Source: Candidatus Uhrbacteria bacterium | GTDB lineage: Bacteria; Patescibacteriota; Patescibacteriia; 2-12-FULL-60-25 | Direction of reading: 5' to 3' | Assembly: GCA_021413945.1 (NCBI GenBank) | Contig: JAIOPK010000017.1 | Coordinates: forward strand, 62,001-126,000 | DNA length: 64,000 nucleotides | Shown here: positions 15,825 through 24,486 of the stretch, piece after piece | Numbering within the stretch: the stretch's first letter is position 1 | Layout of the letters: the number at the start of each line of letters is the position of its first letter | Translations under genes and position numbers: made by a program | Notes under the pieces: model-generated | The model's database searches: none | What the model saw: only the letters and a program-made list of their open reading frames with translations | Told to the model about the DNA's origin: nothing

Positions 15825-15874
15825 CGTACCTGCTTCCGCCCGATTGTCAATCTCTATTGAGGGGAGCCTGACTC

Positions 15875-15903
15875 TTGATTCTTTCTCCGTTCTCCTCTAT
15901 TCT
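15875..15903 (+). promoter_or_regulatory. promoter of ychF
   Basis: TTGATT, a 17-bp spacer, TATTCT. The ATG follows the -10 by 10 nt, implying a leader of about 3-4 nt. Confidence 0.55.
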
Positions 15904-15913
15904 CCGCACCAAT

Positions 15914-16996
15914 ATGGCTCTCCAAATCGGCATCGTCGGTCTTCCAAACGTGGGCAAGTCCACGCTCTTTTCTGCGATCACCAAAAAGCAGGTCGACTGC
16001 GCGAACTACCCATTCTGTACCATCGACCCTAATGTCGGCGTCGTTGAAGTTCCAGATGAGCGTTTGGCCGTTCTGTCGAAGATGAGCGGAAGCCAAAAGC
16101 TCATTCCGACCGTGATCGAATTCGTCGACATCGCCGGCCTCGTGAAGGGCGCATCAGAAGGCCAAGGCCTCGGCAACAAATTTCTCGCCAACATCCGCGA
16201 GACAGATGCGATCGCCCAAGTCGTCCGCGCTTTTGAGGACTCGAACATTTTGCACGTCGATGGTTCGATTAATCCTCTGCGCGATGCAGAAACGATCAAC
16301 ACCGAACTCGCCCTCGCCGATTTGGACGTGTTGACCAAGCGCGCCGGTACCATCGACAAGCAAATGAAGAGCGGAAAGACAAAGGAGCTTGAAGCAGAAG
16401 CCGCCGCCGTCGCCAAAGCCATCCAGAACTTGAACAACGGCACCATGCTTCGCGACGTCGAGTGGACCGCCGACGAACGTTTTGCTCTCCGCGTCCTCCA
16501 ATCGCTCACCATGAAGCCGATGCTCTACGTCGTGAACGTGAGCGAGGCCCAGCTTGGCGATGAATCGTGGAAAGCGCGCGTCGCCGGCTTAAAAGGTCTC
16601 ATCGTTCCCGTCTGTATTAAAATGGAAGCTGATCTTTCCACGATGTCCGACGAGGAAAAACGCGAGTACCTCGAGATGGCCGGCCAAACGCAAAGCGGTT
16701 TGAATAAATTGATCCAAGAAGCCTACGTAGCTCTCGGTCTGATCACGTTTTTGACGACAGGTGAAGTAGAAACCCGCGCCTGGACCACCCCAAAAGGATC
16801 AACCGCCCCCGTCGCCGCCGGCGTCATCCACACCGATTTTGAAAAGAACTTTATCCGCGCAGAAATTACTCCCTATAAGGACTACGTCGAGTTTGGCGGA
16901 GAAGCGGGCTGCCGTGAAAAGGGGAAGACGCGCATTGAAGGCAAAGATTACATCATGCAAGATGGCGATGTTTGCTATTTCAGAATCGGAGCATAA
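15914..16996 (+). CDS. ychF: redox-regulated ATPase YchF (Obg-family)
   Basis: 360 residues from MALQIGIVGLPNVGKSTLF, with the P-loop GLPNVGKST. Signatures: FCTIDPNVGVVEVPDERL, DIAGLVKGASEGQGLGNKFLANIRE, and the C-terminal TGS domain ending DYIMQDGDVCYFRIGA. YchF/OLA1 proteins bind ribosomes and hydrolyse ATP. It has no Shine-Dalgarno sequence and appears nearly leaderless. comEC follows in the same reading frame. Confidence 0.96.
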   Translation: MALQIGIVGLPNVGKSTLFSAITKKQVDCANYPFCTIDPNVGVVEVPDERLAVLSKMSGSQKLIPTVIEFVDIAGLVKGASEGQGLGNKFLANIRETDAIAQVVRAFEDSNILHVDGSINPLRDAETINTELALADLDVLTKRAGTIDKQMKSGKTKELEAEAAAVAKAIQNLNNGTMLRDVEWTADERFALRVLQSLTMKPMLYVVNVSEAQLGDESWKARVAGLKGLIVPVCIKMEADLSTMSDEEKREYLEMAGQTQSGLNKLIQEAYVALGLITFLTTGEVETRAWTTPKGSTAPVAAGVIHTDFEKNFIRAEITPYKDYVEFGGEAGCREKGKTRIEGKDYIMQDGDVCYFRIGA

Positions 16997-17107
16997 AATT
17001 CAGGCCATCTGAACCACGTCCCATTCTGGAAACTCTCCGGCTGGCTCCTCGCGGCTTTTTTATTTGGCATTGCTATCCATAGTCCGTGGCCATACGCGAC
17101 GATCGGT

Positions 17108-18166
17108 ATGGAATGGCTCGCAATCGGGACAGGAATGGCCATCGTCCTTCTCTTTTTATCTTCAAAGCCCGCCGTTCGCTATTCGCTGTTCGTCCTTCTC
17201 GCCTTGATGCTCGGTCTCTGGCGCTTCGAGGCATCCACTATTCCCCGCAACCTCCGCTTCCTCAATCCAAGCGGCTTTGCTTACGAACGTGCGGCACCAA
17301 ATCCTTATCGCGACTACCTCTCCGACCGCATCCATCAAGGTTTGCCCGGCGATGAAGGAGCTCTACTCTCCGGAATTCTGTATGGCGAACGAAGCCTCAC
17401 AAAAGAGTCCCGCGACGCCTTCCGCACGGCCGGCATGTCGCATCTCGTCGCGGTTTCGGGCTCTAACGTCATGCTGGTCGTGTTGGCGGCCATGCATCTC
17501 TTTGGCTTGTTTCATCTTTCTCGCAGGAAAACATTTCTATTACTAACGGGCGTCCTCGTCGCCTTCGTCTGGCTGGTCTCTCCGCAGGCGCCCGTCGTCC
17601 GCGCCGCGATCATGGGCTGGCTCATCGCGCTCGCGCCCGTCGTCGGACGCCTGCCGTCGACCAAGCGTCTCCTCCTTGTCGCGGCCGCACTCTTTGCCGC
17701 ATGGAAACCTTGGTCGCTCGTTTATGATCCTTCATTCGCCCTCTCATTCTTGGCGACGGCCGGACTCATGACTTGGGGCAAGTATTTCGATGACTACTTT
17801 GAAAAGCGCATCCCATGGACAAGTTTGCGCGAAGGTTTATCGATGACGCTCGCGGCGACGCTGATGACAACTCCGTACGCCGCTTGGGCTTTTGGCCAAA
17901 CGACCATCGTCGGCGTTGTTACCAACTTGTTGGCACTTCCGTTGATCCCTTGGGCGATGGGGAGCGGTCTCGTCGCTCTCGCGCTTCCTTTTGAACCGTT
18001 CACGCTCCCGGCCAAGGGATTCTTGTCGGTACTTCTCTGGATCGCCAACACCGCGCAAGGTTTAGGCTGGGGTTCATGGTCGGGACTTGGGGTGACGCCT
18101 TGGTTCATGATCGCGTGCTACATCGTGATTTGGTGGGCGTGGAGAAAGTTATCCACTTATAAGTGA
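17108..18166 (+). CDS. comEC: ComEC/Rec2-type competence channel protein
   Basis: 352 residues from the first ATG; about ten hydrophobic spans and the ComEC core pattern LLSGILYGERS, FRTAGMSHLVAVSGSNVMLV and AAIMGWLIAL. ComEC forms the inner-membrane channel for DNA uptake. The ComEC beta-lactamase-like C-terminal domain is absent, so this is a short form. In-frame sequence from about 17009 to 17107 reads as protein (PFWKLSGWLLAAFLFG) but has no ATG, GTG or TTG; a CTG at 17009 is the only plausible earlier start. It directly follows ychF. Confidence 0.88.
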   Translation: MEWLAIGTGMAIVLLFLSSKPAVRYSLFVLLALMLGLWRFEASTIPRNLRFLNPSGFAYERAAPNPYRDYLSDRIHQGLPGDEGALLSGILYGERSLTKESRDAFRTAGMSHLVAVSGSNVMLVVLAAMHLFGLFHLSRRKTFLLLTGVLVAFVWLVSPQAPVVRAAIMGWLIALAPVVGRLPSTKRLLLVAAALFAAWKPWSLVYDPSFALSFLATAGLMTWGKYFDDYFEKRIPWTSLREGLSMTLAATLMTTPYAAWAFGQTTIVGVVTNLLALPLIPWAMGSGLVALALPFEPFTLPAKGFLSVLLWIANTAQGLGWGSWSGLGVTPWFMIACYIVIWWAWRKLSTYK

Positions 18167-18315
18167 AATAAAAGAATCCACAGGTACTATTCATATTTTG
18201 TCGGGGGTCTTCGCATGTTTCTGTTGCCCGACATTCGCGACATCGTTCACGACTCTCAGCCACGAAAGAATATTAATATTCAAAAGTGTTTTGTTCGATA
18301 AGACAAACAGAATTT

Positions 18316-18344
18316 TTGACGATGCGGACAGTAATTCCTATCTT
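18316..18344 (+). promoter_or_regulatory. promoter of the MopE-type lipoprotein gene
   Basis: TTGACG, a 17-bp spacer, TATCTT, the same -10 as the promoter at 27225-27253. Bases 18167-18315 before it show nothing clear. Confidence 0.6.
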
Positions 18345-18721
18345 GGAATCAGGCACGAGGGAATCGCAAACGCCCGTATGTGTCGCATTCATTCACAAGT
18401 TCCGAACGTCGGAACAAGAACAGTGCATTGTAGGTTGTAGGACGGCCCCGGGAGGGAAACGGCCCGGACGCTGTCCATGATTCGGACCGTTCTATGCTTG
18501 CGGTTCTGGGTCATGCTGAAAAGCCGGTTGGACAATGTGCGTTACCGGACGAGGAGTGTGGGGTGGGGCGGGCAAAATGACTCTGACTCATCAGTGGTCG
18601 TGCCGCGCCTTGCTCAACACTGGTGCGACGACCACGCGCCTCCCGTTCCGGTCGAGTAACTGCGCCGGGGAGATCCCCGGCCGTGCCCACAATGAGTGTT
18701 TGGCACGGTCGGGAGGTTCCT
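18345..18721 (+). other. long structured leader, no gene seen
   Basis: About 370 nt between promoter and start codon with no convincing reading frame. Hairpins: GTTCCGA-ACG-TCGGAAC at 18399-18415, a GC-rich region at 18438-18478, CCGGGGA/TCCCCGG at 18665-18680, and CCGTGCC/GGCACGG at 18681-18708, which ends 2 nt before the GGGAGG ribosome site. Confidence 0.5.
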
Positions 18722-19597
18722 ATGCGCCGCTGGTTCATCTGGTTTCTGGTCGGTATCAGTTCCATCATTCTCTTTCCGTCGATCGCCGGCTGTGCAAAAG
18801 GCGATCACACGACGCCGCGTCGTCGTGACGGAGGCCTCGATCATCCGATCGATGCCCGCCCGCCCCCAACGTTCGCCGCTGACGCCGCATCTCCGCCGAC
18901 CACGGTCGGAACGGATGCGGGAACACGTTCAGTCGATGCGTTCGTACCGCGAACGCCAACGCGCGAAACATGCAACGGCGTCGACGACGACCTCGACTCG
19001 CATGTCGACGAAGACTTTCTCTGTCCGCTCGGTCGAATGGGGGAGATCTGTGTCACGAGCTGCGGCGTGAACGGCTATCGCGAGTGCGAGGCACCGCTCT
19101 GCTCGTGGAGTACGAGCTGCCACACCTTCGACGAAGTCTGCGGCGATACGCTCGACAACGACTGCAACGGTCTCGTCGACGACGGATGCGCAAGCAACCC
19201 CGGCACCGGCTGGGTCTGCGACGATGCGATGACCCACATTCATCTCGAACCGAATCCGTCGCGCATCGGCCCCTGTGCCGAAGGCTGGACCCTCGTTCTC
19301 TGGGGAGCAGGCGGTGTATCCGAGTCGTATCTCTCGACTCCGGGCGATGCGCTCGACGTCACCATCCGCGACGACTGGCTCGGCTGGGCCGCATTCACCG
19401 CCTACTGCGGCGACTGGAGCGGCGTCCGCGACTGGAGCACATTCGAAGGCCGACTCGCATCGGAAGCCGGTGTCACCATCACCATCGACGGCGTCACCGT
19501 CCCCGTCCAAGTCTGCTACGACCCCGGCGGCTCCCTCATCCGCCCCCTCGTCCCCGTGCAATGCGGCCTTCCCGCCTGTCCTGGACGCACGTACTGA
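18722..19597 (+). CDS. lipoprotein with MopE-type metal-binding motifs
   Basis: 291 residues from the ATG at 18722, chosen for GGGAGG 5 nt upstream; an in-frame start at 18623 lies inside the leader. Signal peptide with lipobox SIAGC (Cys24). A disordered D/A/P-rich linker runs to about 80. Two cysteine/aspartate motifs follow: ETCNGVDDDLDSHVDED near 82-98 and EVCGDTLDNDCNGLVDDGC near 138-156, matching the CNGxDDDCDG type (MopE-like, putative Ca or Cu binding) common in Myxococcota. The remainder is a beta-rich domain with two cysteine pairs. Probably surface exposed. The motif type and the strong Shine-Dalgarno sequence suggest acquisition from outside the core genome. Confidence 0.88.
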   Translation: MRRWFIWFLVGISSIILFPSIAGCAKGDHTTPRRRDGGLDHPIDARPPPTFAADAASPPTTVGTDAGTRSVDAFVPRTPTRETCNGVDDDLDSHVDEDFLCPLGRMGEICVTSCGVNGYRECEAPLCSWSTSCHTFDEVCGDTLDNDCNGLVDDGCASNPGTGWVCDDAMTHIHLEPNPSRIGPCAEGWTLVLWGAGGVSESYLSTPGDALDVTIRDDWLGWAAFTAYCGDWSGVRDWSTFEGRLASEAGVTITIDGVTVPVQVCYDPGGSLIRPLVPVQCGLPACPGRTY

Positions 19598-19600
19598 AGC

Positions 19601-19634
19601 AGCGCCCCGATCCGACTTCTCGGGCCGGGGCGCT
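19601..19634 (+). terminator. terminator of the lipoprotein gene
   Basis: AGCGCCCCG/CGGGGCGCT stem followed by TTTACTT, three bases after the stop. Confidence 0.75.
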
Positions 19635-19728
19635 TTACTTAACCACGCACGAACCCTCCCTTGACACGAACTATTTACCTCTAAATAACCGTCCCGTATC
19701 GTATAGAACATAAATCGAACACTCACAT

Positions 19729-20811
19729 ATGGCAAAAAAAATAACCGATGAACAAGCCGGCCGCCGTGAAGCAGCGCAAACCGCTATCGATCAGATCAAA
19801 GAAAAGTTTGGCGACGGCTCCATCATGCGTCTTGGGGAAGCTCGCAAGATGGACGTCGAGACGATTCCAACCGGCTGTCTCTCCCTCGACCTCGCGCTCG
19901 GCGTCTTTGGAGTCCCGCGCGGCCGCATCGTAGAAATCTACGGACCGGAAGCTTCCGGAAAGACGACGCTCGCCCAGCACATCATCGCGGAAGCGCAGAA
20001 GATGGGTGGTATTGCCGCTTTCGTCGACGCAGAACATGCGCTCGATCCTGATTACGCTCGAAAGATCGGCGTGAACGTCGATGAAATGCTCATTTCCCAG
20101 CCGGACAACGGAGAACAAGCGCTCGATATCGTAGAAACGCTCGTTCGTTCCAACGCCGTTGACGTCATCGTTGTCGACTCGGTAGCCGCCCTCACGCCAA
20201 AAGCGGAAATTGAAGGAGAAATGGGCGACCACCACATGGGTTTGCAGGCGCGCCTCATGTCGCAAGCGCTGCGTAAGCTCACGAGTATCGTTTCACGCTC
20301 AAAAACGACCGTTATTTTCATCAACCAGATCCGCATGAAGATCGGCGTCGTATTCGGCAACCCGGAAACAACGACTGGTGGTACCGCATTGAAGTTCTAC
20401 TCGTCGATGCGTATTGAAGTGCGACGAAGTGCACAGATCAAGATGGGGGAGAAGATCATCGGTAACCGCGTGAAGGTAAAAATTGTGAAGAACAAGGTCG
20501 CGGCTCCGTTCCGCACCACGGAATTCGACATCATGTACAACGAGGGCATTTCCGTTCCGGGCGACTTGCTCGATTCCGGCGTTGAACTTGGCGTTGTGAA
20601 TAAAAACGGTAACTCCTACTCGTTTGGTGGGGAGAAGCTGGGGGTTGGCCGTGAAAATGCCAAACTAGCGTTAAAAGAACGACCGGCATTGATGAAAGAG
20701 ATGCGTGAAAAGTCGATTGCCGCATGGCGTGAACGCGAGCAAAGCGGTGTATCGACCAACAAGGCCGATGAAGCGGACGACGATTCCAGCGACACTCCAG
20801 CCGCGGAATAA
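19729..20811 (+). CDS. recA: recombinase RecA
   Basis: 360 residues. Walker [10 protein letters not shown] near 70, Walker [14 protein letters not shown] loops [22 protein letters not shown] and the L2 region [18 protein letters not shown]. Acidic C-terminal tail ([14 protein letters not shown]), as usual. RecA pairs homologous DNA and drives repair. A TTGACA at 19661 probably belongs to its promoter, though the -10 is not clear; no SOS operator was identified. No Shine-Dalgarno sequence before the ATG. Confidence 0.97.
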   Translation: MAKKITDEQAGRREAAQTAIDQIKEKFGDGSIMRLGEARKMDVETIPTGCLSLDLALGVFGVPRGRIVEIYGPEASGKTTLAQHIIAEAQKMGGIAAFVDAEHALDPDYARKIGVNVDEMLISQPDNGEQALDIVETLVRSNAVDVIVVDSVAALTPKAEIEGEMGDHHMGLQARLMSQALRKLTSIVSRSKTTVIFINQIRMKIGVVFGNPETTTGGTALKFYSSMRIEVRRSAQIKMGEKIIGNRVKVKIVKNKVAAPFRTTEFDIMYNEGISVPGDLLDSGVELGVVNKNGNSYSFGGEKLGVGRENAKLALKERPALMKEMREKSIAAWREREQSGVSTNKADEADDDSSDTPAAE

Positions 20812-20828
20812 ACGAATGTCTGTAAACC

Positions 20829-20837
20829 TGCTAGAAT
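20829..20837 (+). promoter_or_regulatory. extended -10 element of ftsK
   Basis: TGC-TAGAAT located 9 nt before the ftsK ATG, with no good -35. It implies transcription starting about 2-3 nt before the start codon. Confidence 0.5.
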
Positions 20838-20846
20838 AGGGCGGTT

Positions 20847-23075
20847 ATGGCTCGACGGAGGAAGCGATCATTAGATCTTGCTTTGGACTCGGAAACCGGC
20901 AAGGGAGTAGCAGTCGTCCTGCTATTCTTCTTGTCGTTTTTCCTGTTGCTTTCCATGTTCGACTTGGCCGGCGCCTTTGGTCATGCGTTAAATGATGGTG
21001 TCTCCTATATTTTTGGCTGGGACAAGCTCATCGTGCCCTTTTTGCTCATGGCTTGGGCGTATCACATCCTCGCTCCCGACCGTTTGCCGATTCGCTTCAG
21101 CAACGCCGTTGGTTTCTTGCTGTTCTTCATTACATTGAATCCTCTCGTTCATGCCGTAAGTTTTCCGGAAGCAAAATCCGTCGCCGATGCCGCACTCATG
21201 GCTGCCGGAGGCAAACTTGGCGAGATCGTCGCCGTGCCGCTTATAACCATGATGGGTCTCGCCGGAGCGGTCGCCGTGCTCATCGCGCTCTTTGTCGTCT
21301 CACTGCTCCTATCATTCAACGCCTCGCTCAAACAAATTTTGTTTTTTGTCGACCTTGTCTTGAAGAGCATCATGACAGGCCTGCGCGCCATCTCGTCGCC
21401 CTTCCGATCCTGGAGCGACTCGCGTGCTCGTGCCTCGGAAGCGGCACAGCTTCGTGAGGGTCAATCGCTGATGATCGCCAAAGAAGAGGAGGTAGAAGAA
21501 GAGGAGGAAAGTGAGGGAGAGGAAGAGGCTGCAGACGAAGGAGAGGAAGAAGAAGAGGAGGAAGAGGAGGAAGGTTCGGAAAAGCCCGCCACGCCAAAGC
21601 GCCGCCGCCAAGCTCGCATCGAAATTCCATTTGAATTGCTCGAGCGACGCGACCAGCGACCAACTTCCGGTGACATCGTCCACAACCGAGAAGTCATTCG
21701 ACGTACCCTCGAGACGTTTGGCATCCCTGTCGAGATGGCCGAGGTTGCCGTCGGACCAACCGTTACACAATTCGCCTTCAAGCCAAGCGATGGCGTAAAA
21801 CTCTCGCGCATCACCGGTTTGCATAATGACTTGGCGCTCGCCCTTGCCGCGCATCCGATTCGTATTGAAGCGCCGATCCCCGGCAAATCGCTCGTGGGAG
21901 TCGAGGTTCCAAACCAAAGCGTGGCAACCGTCGGCTTGCGCGAGATGCTTGAGACAAAAGAATTCCGCGACCGCAAGACAACCATGTCCTTTGTGCTTGG
22001 TCGCGATGTTTCCGGCAAGCCATGGATGGCGGATCTTGCCCGTATGCCGCACTTGCTCGTCGCAGGTGCAACGGGCTCCGGTAAGTCCGTCATGTTGAAC
22101 ATCATCATCATGTCGTATCTGTACGCGCTCGGCCCCGACGACGTGAAATTCATCATGGTCGACCCAAAGCGCGTGGAACTCCAGGTCTACAACGGCATTC
22201 CGCACCTGCTTACGCCCGTCATCACCAAAGTTCCTGAAACCGTAAACGCACTCAAGTGGGCATTGCGCGACATGGATCGTCGTTACGATCTCCTCGCTAA
22301 ACACGGCGTCCGCGATATTTTGAGCTACAACGCAAAAGTTCAAGAGAAGCTCCCGTACATTGTCGTCTTGATCGATGAATTGGCAGATCTCATGGCTACG
22401 TCCGCCGCCGATGTGGAAGGTCCGATCGTGCGTCTCGCACAGATGTCGCGCGCCGTCGGCATCCACCTCGTTCTTGCGACCCAGCGCCCTTCCGTCGACG
22501 TCATCACCGGCCTCATCAAAGCAAACATCCCAGGACGTATTGCATTTTCCGTCGCATCCGCAACCGACTCGCGCACGATCCTTGACCAGCAGGGCGCGGA
22601 AAAACTGCTCGGCCGCGGAGACATGCTGTACTCGACCGCCGAGCTCTCCGTGCCCAAGCGCGTGCAAGGCGCCTTTGTCTCGGAAACGGAAATCGCCCGC
22701 GTCGTGGAATTCGTCAAATCCAAATACGAACCAGCCGATTACGATTTGTCGGTCACGAACCGCCCTTCAGCCGGTCCGACCATATTTGGCGACGACGGTT
22801 TGCCTTCGGAAGACTCCGATGAACTGATCCCGGCGGCCAAAGAAGAAATCCTCCGCGCCGGAAAAGCTTCCGCATCGCTGCTACAGCGACGTCTCAAAGT
22901 CGGATACGCGCGCGCCGCACGCCTCCTCGACCTGCTCGAACAAGAAGGCTTCATCGGCCCCGGCGACGGCGCCAAACCCCGCGAGATTCTCAAGGCTGAT
23001 TTTCTGAAAGATGAAATGCCGCCGGAGATTCCGGAAGACGCAGACGCGGAAGAGGAAGAAGAACCCGCCGAATAG
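20847..23075 (+). CDS. ftsK: DNA translocase FtsK/SpoIIIE
   Basis: 742 residues. Four membrane spans within about 1-165, then a very acidic linker (about 210-250, nearly all glutamate), the alpha-beta motor (Walker A GATGSGKSV near 407, Walker B VVLIDELADLM) and a C-terminal gamma winged helix (LLQRRLKVGYARAARLLDLLEQEGFIG). FtsK pumps chromosome termini through the septum. Short compared with E. coli FtsK, similar to SpoIIIE. No Shine-Dalgarno sequence; probably leaderless. Confidence 0.96.
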   Translation: MARRRKRSLDLALDSETGKGVAVVLLFFLSFFLLLSMFDLAGAFGHALNDGVSYIFGWDKLIVPFLLMAWAYHILAPDRLPIRFSNAVGFLLFFITLNPLVHAVSFPEAKSVADAALMAAGGKLGEIVAVPLITMMGLAGAVAVLIALFVVSLLLSFNASLKQILFFVDLVLKSIMTGLRAISSPFRSWSDSRARASEAAQLREGQSLMIAKEEEVEEEEESEGEEEAADEGEEEEEEEEEEGSEKPATPKRRRQARIEIPFELLERRDQRPTSGDIVHNREVIRRTLETFGIPVEMAEVAVGPTVTQFAFKPSDGVKLSRITGLHNDLALALAAHPIRIEAPIPGKSLVGVEVPNQSVATVGLREMLETKEFRDRKTTMSFVLGRDVSGKPWMADLARMPHLLVAGATGSGKSVMLNIIIMSYLYALGPDDVKFIMVDPKRVELQVYNGIPHLLTPVITKVPETVNALKWALRDMDRRYDLLAKHGVRDILSYNAKVQEKLPYIVVLIDELADLMATSAADVEGPIVRLAQMSRAVGIHLVLATQRPSVDVITGLIKANIPGRIAFSVASATDSRTILDQQGAEKLLGRGDMLYSTAELSVPKRVQGAFVSETEIARVVEFVKSKYEPADYDLSVTNRPSAGPTIFGDDGLPSEDSDELIPAAKEEILRAGKASASLLQRRLKVGYARAARLLDLLEQEGFIGPGDGAKPREILKADFLKDEMPPEIPEDADAEEEEEPAE

Positions 23076-23118
23076 GATTACGCTTTACGCTTTTCGCTTT
23101 CCGACTTAGGATCCAGAC

Positions 23119-23832
23119 ATGGCCTTCGTTTTAAAGCGCGTAAACGGCACCGGCAAGCTCGGCCCCGACTTGGTCGAGTTGCGCGAGCGTGCCGGTCTCT
23201 CGCTTGAACAGGCGGCAAAAGTTGCCAAGCTCACCCCGTCGTTCTTGCGCGCATTGGAAGAGGAAGACTGGAGTGGTTTACCCGATCCTGTCTATGCCGA
23301 GAAATTATTAAAATCATACGTCTCGTTCTTTGGCGTCAACGAATCCTACTATCTCCATAAATTTCGCGAAGGTCTCCGCACACGCGAGATCGAGCGCAAC
23401 CCCGCGGATTTTTTGCCAAGACCCGTAAAGCTCGGAGCAACCGCTCTCGTTGTCACCCCGCGCATTATCGCCGCCGTCGGTTTTCTCTGTTTCGTTTTTT
23501 TACTCGGCGGCTACGTGTATGTCCAAGCCCGCGCCATGTCGCTCGCACCCGATCTGGAAATCGTAAATCCGGTCGACGGCCTGCGCGTCGATGATCCGCA
23601 TGTCGTCATCCAAGGCCAAACACTCTCCGGATCGATTGTCGATATCAACGGCGTCGAGGCTACCGTCAGGCCTGACGGAAGTTTTTCTCATGAAATGAAT
23701 GTTCCACGTGGAACAACATTGATTCGTATCGTTTCCCGCCGCCGCCACGGTGCGGAATCCGTGGAAGTCAGACGCGTGATCTACGATCGCGCTCCCGTCA
23801 CCGCGCTTCCGGAAGAAGAGGTCACGCAATAA
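23119..23832 (+). CDS. RodZ-like helix-turn-helix membrane protein
   Basis: 237 residues: N-terminal HTH (LRERAGLSLEQAAKVAKLTPSFLRALEEEDW) typical of RodZ/HTH_25, one membrane span at about 117-137 (IIAAVGFLCFVFLLGGYVYV), and an external beta domain (about 145-225) resembling the Patescibacterial module with NPVDGLRVDDPHVVIQGQT. RodZ links MreB to the wall machinery; no mreB is in the window, so function is inferred from architecture. Its coding sequence contains a parS-like palindrome at 23700. Confidence 0.82.
   Translation: MAFVLKRVNGTGKLGPDLVELRERAGLSLEQAAKVAKLTPSFLRALEEEDWSGLPDPVYAEKLLKSYVSFFGVNESYYLHKFREGLRTREIERNPADFLPRPVKLGATALVVTPRIIAAVGFLCFVFLLGGYVYVQARAMSLAPDLEIVNPVDGLRVDDPHVVIQGQTLSGSIVDINGVEATVRPDGSFSHEMNVPRGTTLIRIVSRRRHGAESVEVRRVIYDRAPVTALPEEEVTQ
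23700..23715. promoter_or_regulatory. parS-like palindrome inside the RodZ-like gene
   Basis: TGTTCCACGTGGAACA is a perfect palindrome differing from the clustered parS sites by one symmetric change per half. This form is a functional parS variant in other bacteria. It is a lone copy 23 kb from the cluster. Confidence 0.5.
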
Positions 23833-24014
23833 AAAAATCATCCGCCAAGACCCGCAAAGCGTCATCAAGCCCAGGTGGCGCCTTTTGCATCGTCAGGAGA
23901 GAGATCCGCGAGTCTGCCAGAACGGCAAACGCATGGAGAGACGGGGCAAGAGGAGCCGGGGCATACAACGCTCCGCAGGTTTTGAAGGACGATTCGTTGA
24001 TTGAACGTAACGCA

Positions 24015-24051
24015 AACGCCCCGTTCAGGCAAGGGAGCCTGACGGGGCGTT
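24015..24051 (-). terminator. terminator after the two small genes
   Basis: Long stem AACGCCCCGT..CAGGC around a six-base loop, 26 bp beyond the stop at 24077. The T-tract is weak. Bases 23833-24014 show no gene. Confidence 0.65.
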
Positions 24052-24076
24052 GGAGTAGGAAGGAGCGCTCGGAGGA

Positions 24077-24163
24077 TTAAGGACCTCTTCGCCGATTGAT
24101 GAAGTGCAGGACGTCATCAATGATGAGCCAGACGAACACGGTCATGGCGATCGCGCTCAGCAT
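24077..24163 (-). CDS. 28-residue single-span membrane peptide
   Basis: Reads MLSAIAMTVFVWLIIDDVLH and ends HFINRRRGP: one hydrophobic helix followed by a basic tail, as in small membrane regulators. Its ATG shares one base with the stop of the upstream 60-residue gene (TGATG), and GAGGAG lies 8 nt before it, so it is translationally coupled. Function unknown. Confidence 0.6.
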   Translation of the reverse strand: MLSAIAMTVFVWLIIDDVLHFINRRRGP

Positions 24164-24345
24164 CAGGGCCGCTCCTCGCCGTCGGGAGCAGGCTCGTCGA
24201 TAGCGGCGGAACCGGACTCGAGAAGCAGACGCACGAGCTGGAGATTCATCTTAACGACGACGGTTTTGTCGTCGTTACCCTCTTCGCTCGTGAGTTCGGG
24301 CGGGGGCCACGTACTGGTCGTATTGGGACGATCTCGTTCGTTCAT
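24163..24345 (-). CDS. small hypothetical protein, 60 residues
   Basis: Strong ribosome site GGAGGTGAACGG before the ATG. N-terminus is polar and proline-rich (TSTWPPPELTSEEGNDD), followed by a short amphipathic helix (VKMNLQLVRLLLESG). No signal peptide. It forms a two-gene operon with the 28-residue membrane peptide. Unrecognised. Confidence 0.65.
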   Translation of the reverse strand: MNERDRPNTTSTWPPPELTSEEGNDDKTVVVKMNLQLVRLLLESGSAAIDEPAPDGEERP

Positions 24346-24366
24346 CCGTTCACCTCCGGGGGAAAA

Positions 24367-24395
24367 ACAATAACAGAAATCATTGATCGTGTCCA
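24367..24395 (-). promoter_or_regulatory. promoter of the 60/28-residue gene pair
   Basis: On the minus strand TGGACA, a 17-bp spacer, TATTGT, ending 21 bp before the start codon. Confidence 0.55.
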
Positions 24396-24411
24396 GGCTG
24401 GGGTACGAACA

Positions 24412-24445
24412 AGCCCCCGTCCCACAGAAATGTGGAACGGGGGCT
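24412..24445 (-). terminator. terminator after the 328-residue gene
   Basis: AGCCCCCGT(T/C)CCAC stem around ATTTCT, 42 bp after the stop at 24487, followed by TTGTTCG on the minus strand. Confidence 0.75.
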
Positions 24446-24486
24446 GTTCAGAGTGTGCCTCGAATTGCTTCGGGGCTCGTTCAGTG

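Noticed and set aside
18167-18721. tmRNA, RNase P RNA or SRP RNA in the gap before the lipoprotein
   Set aside because: None of the signature sequences of these RNAs is present.
21312-22667. 451-codon open frame antisense to ftsK
   Set aside because: Shadow of ftsK codon bias; no ribosome site and no protein-like composition.
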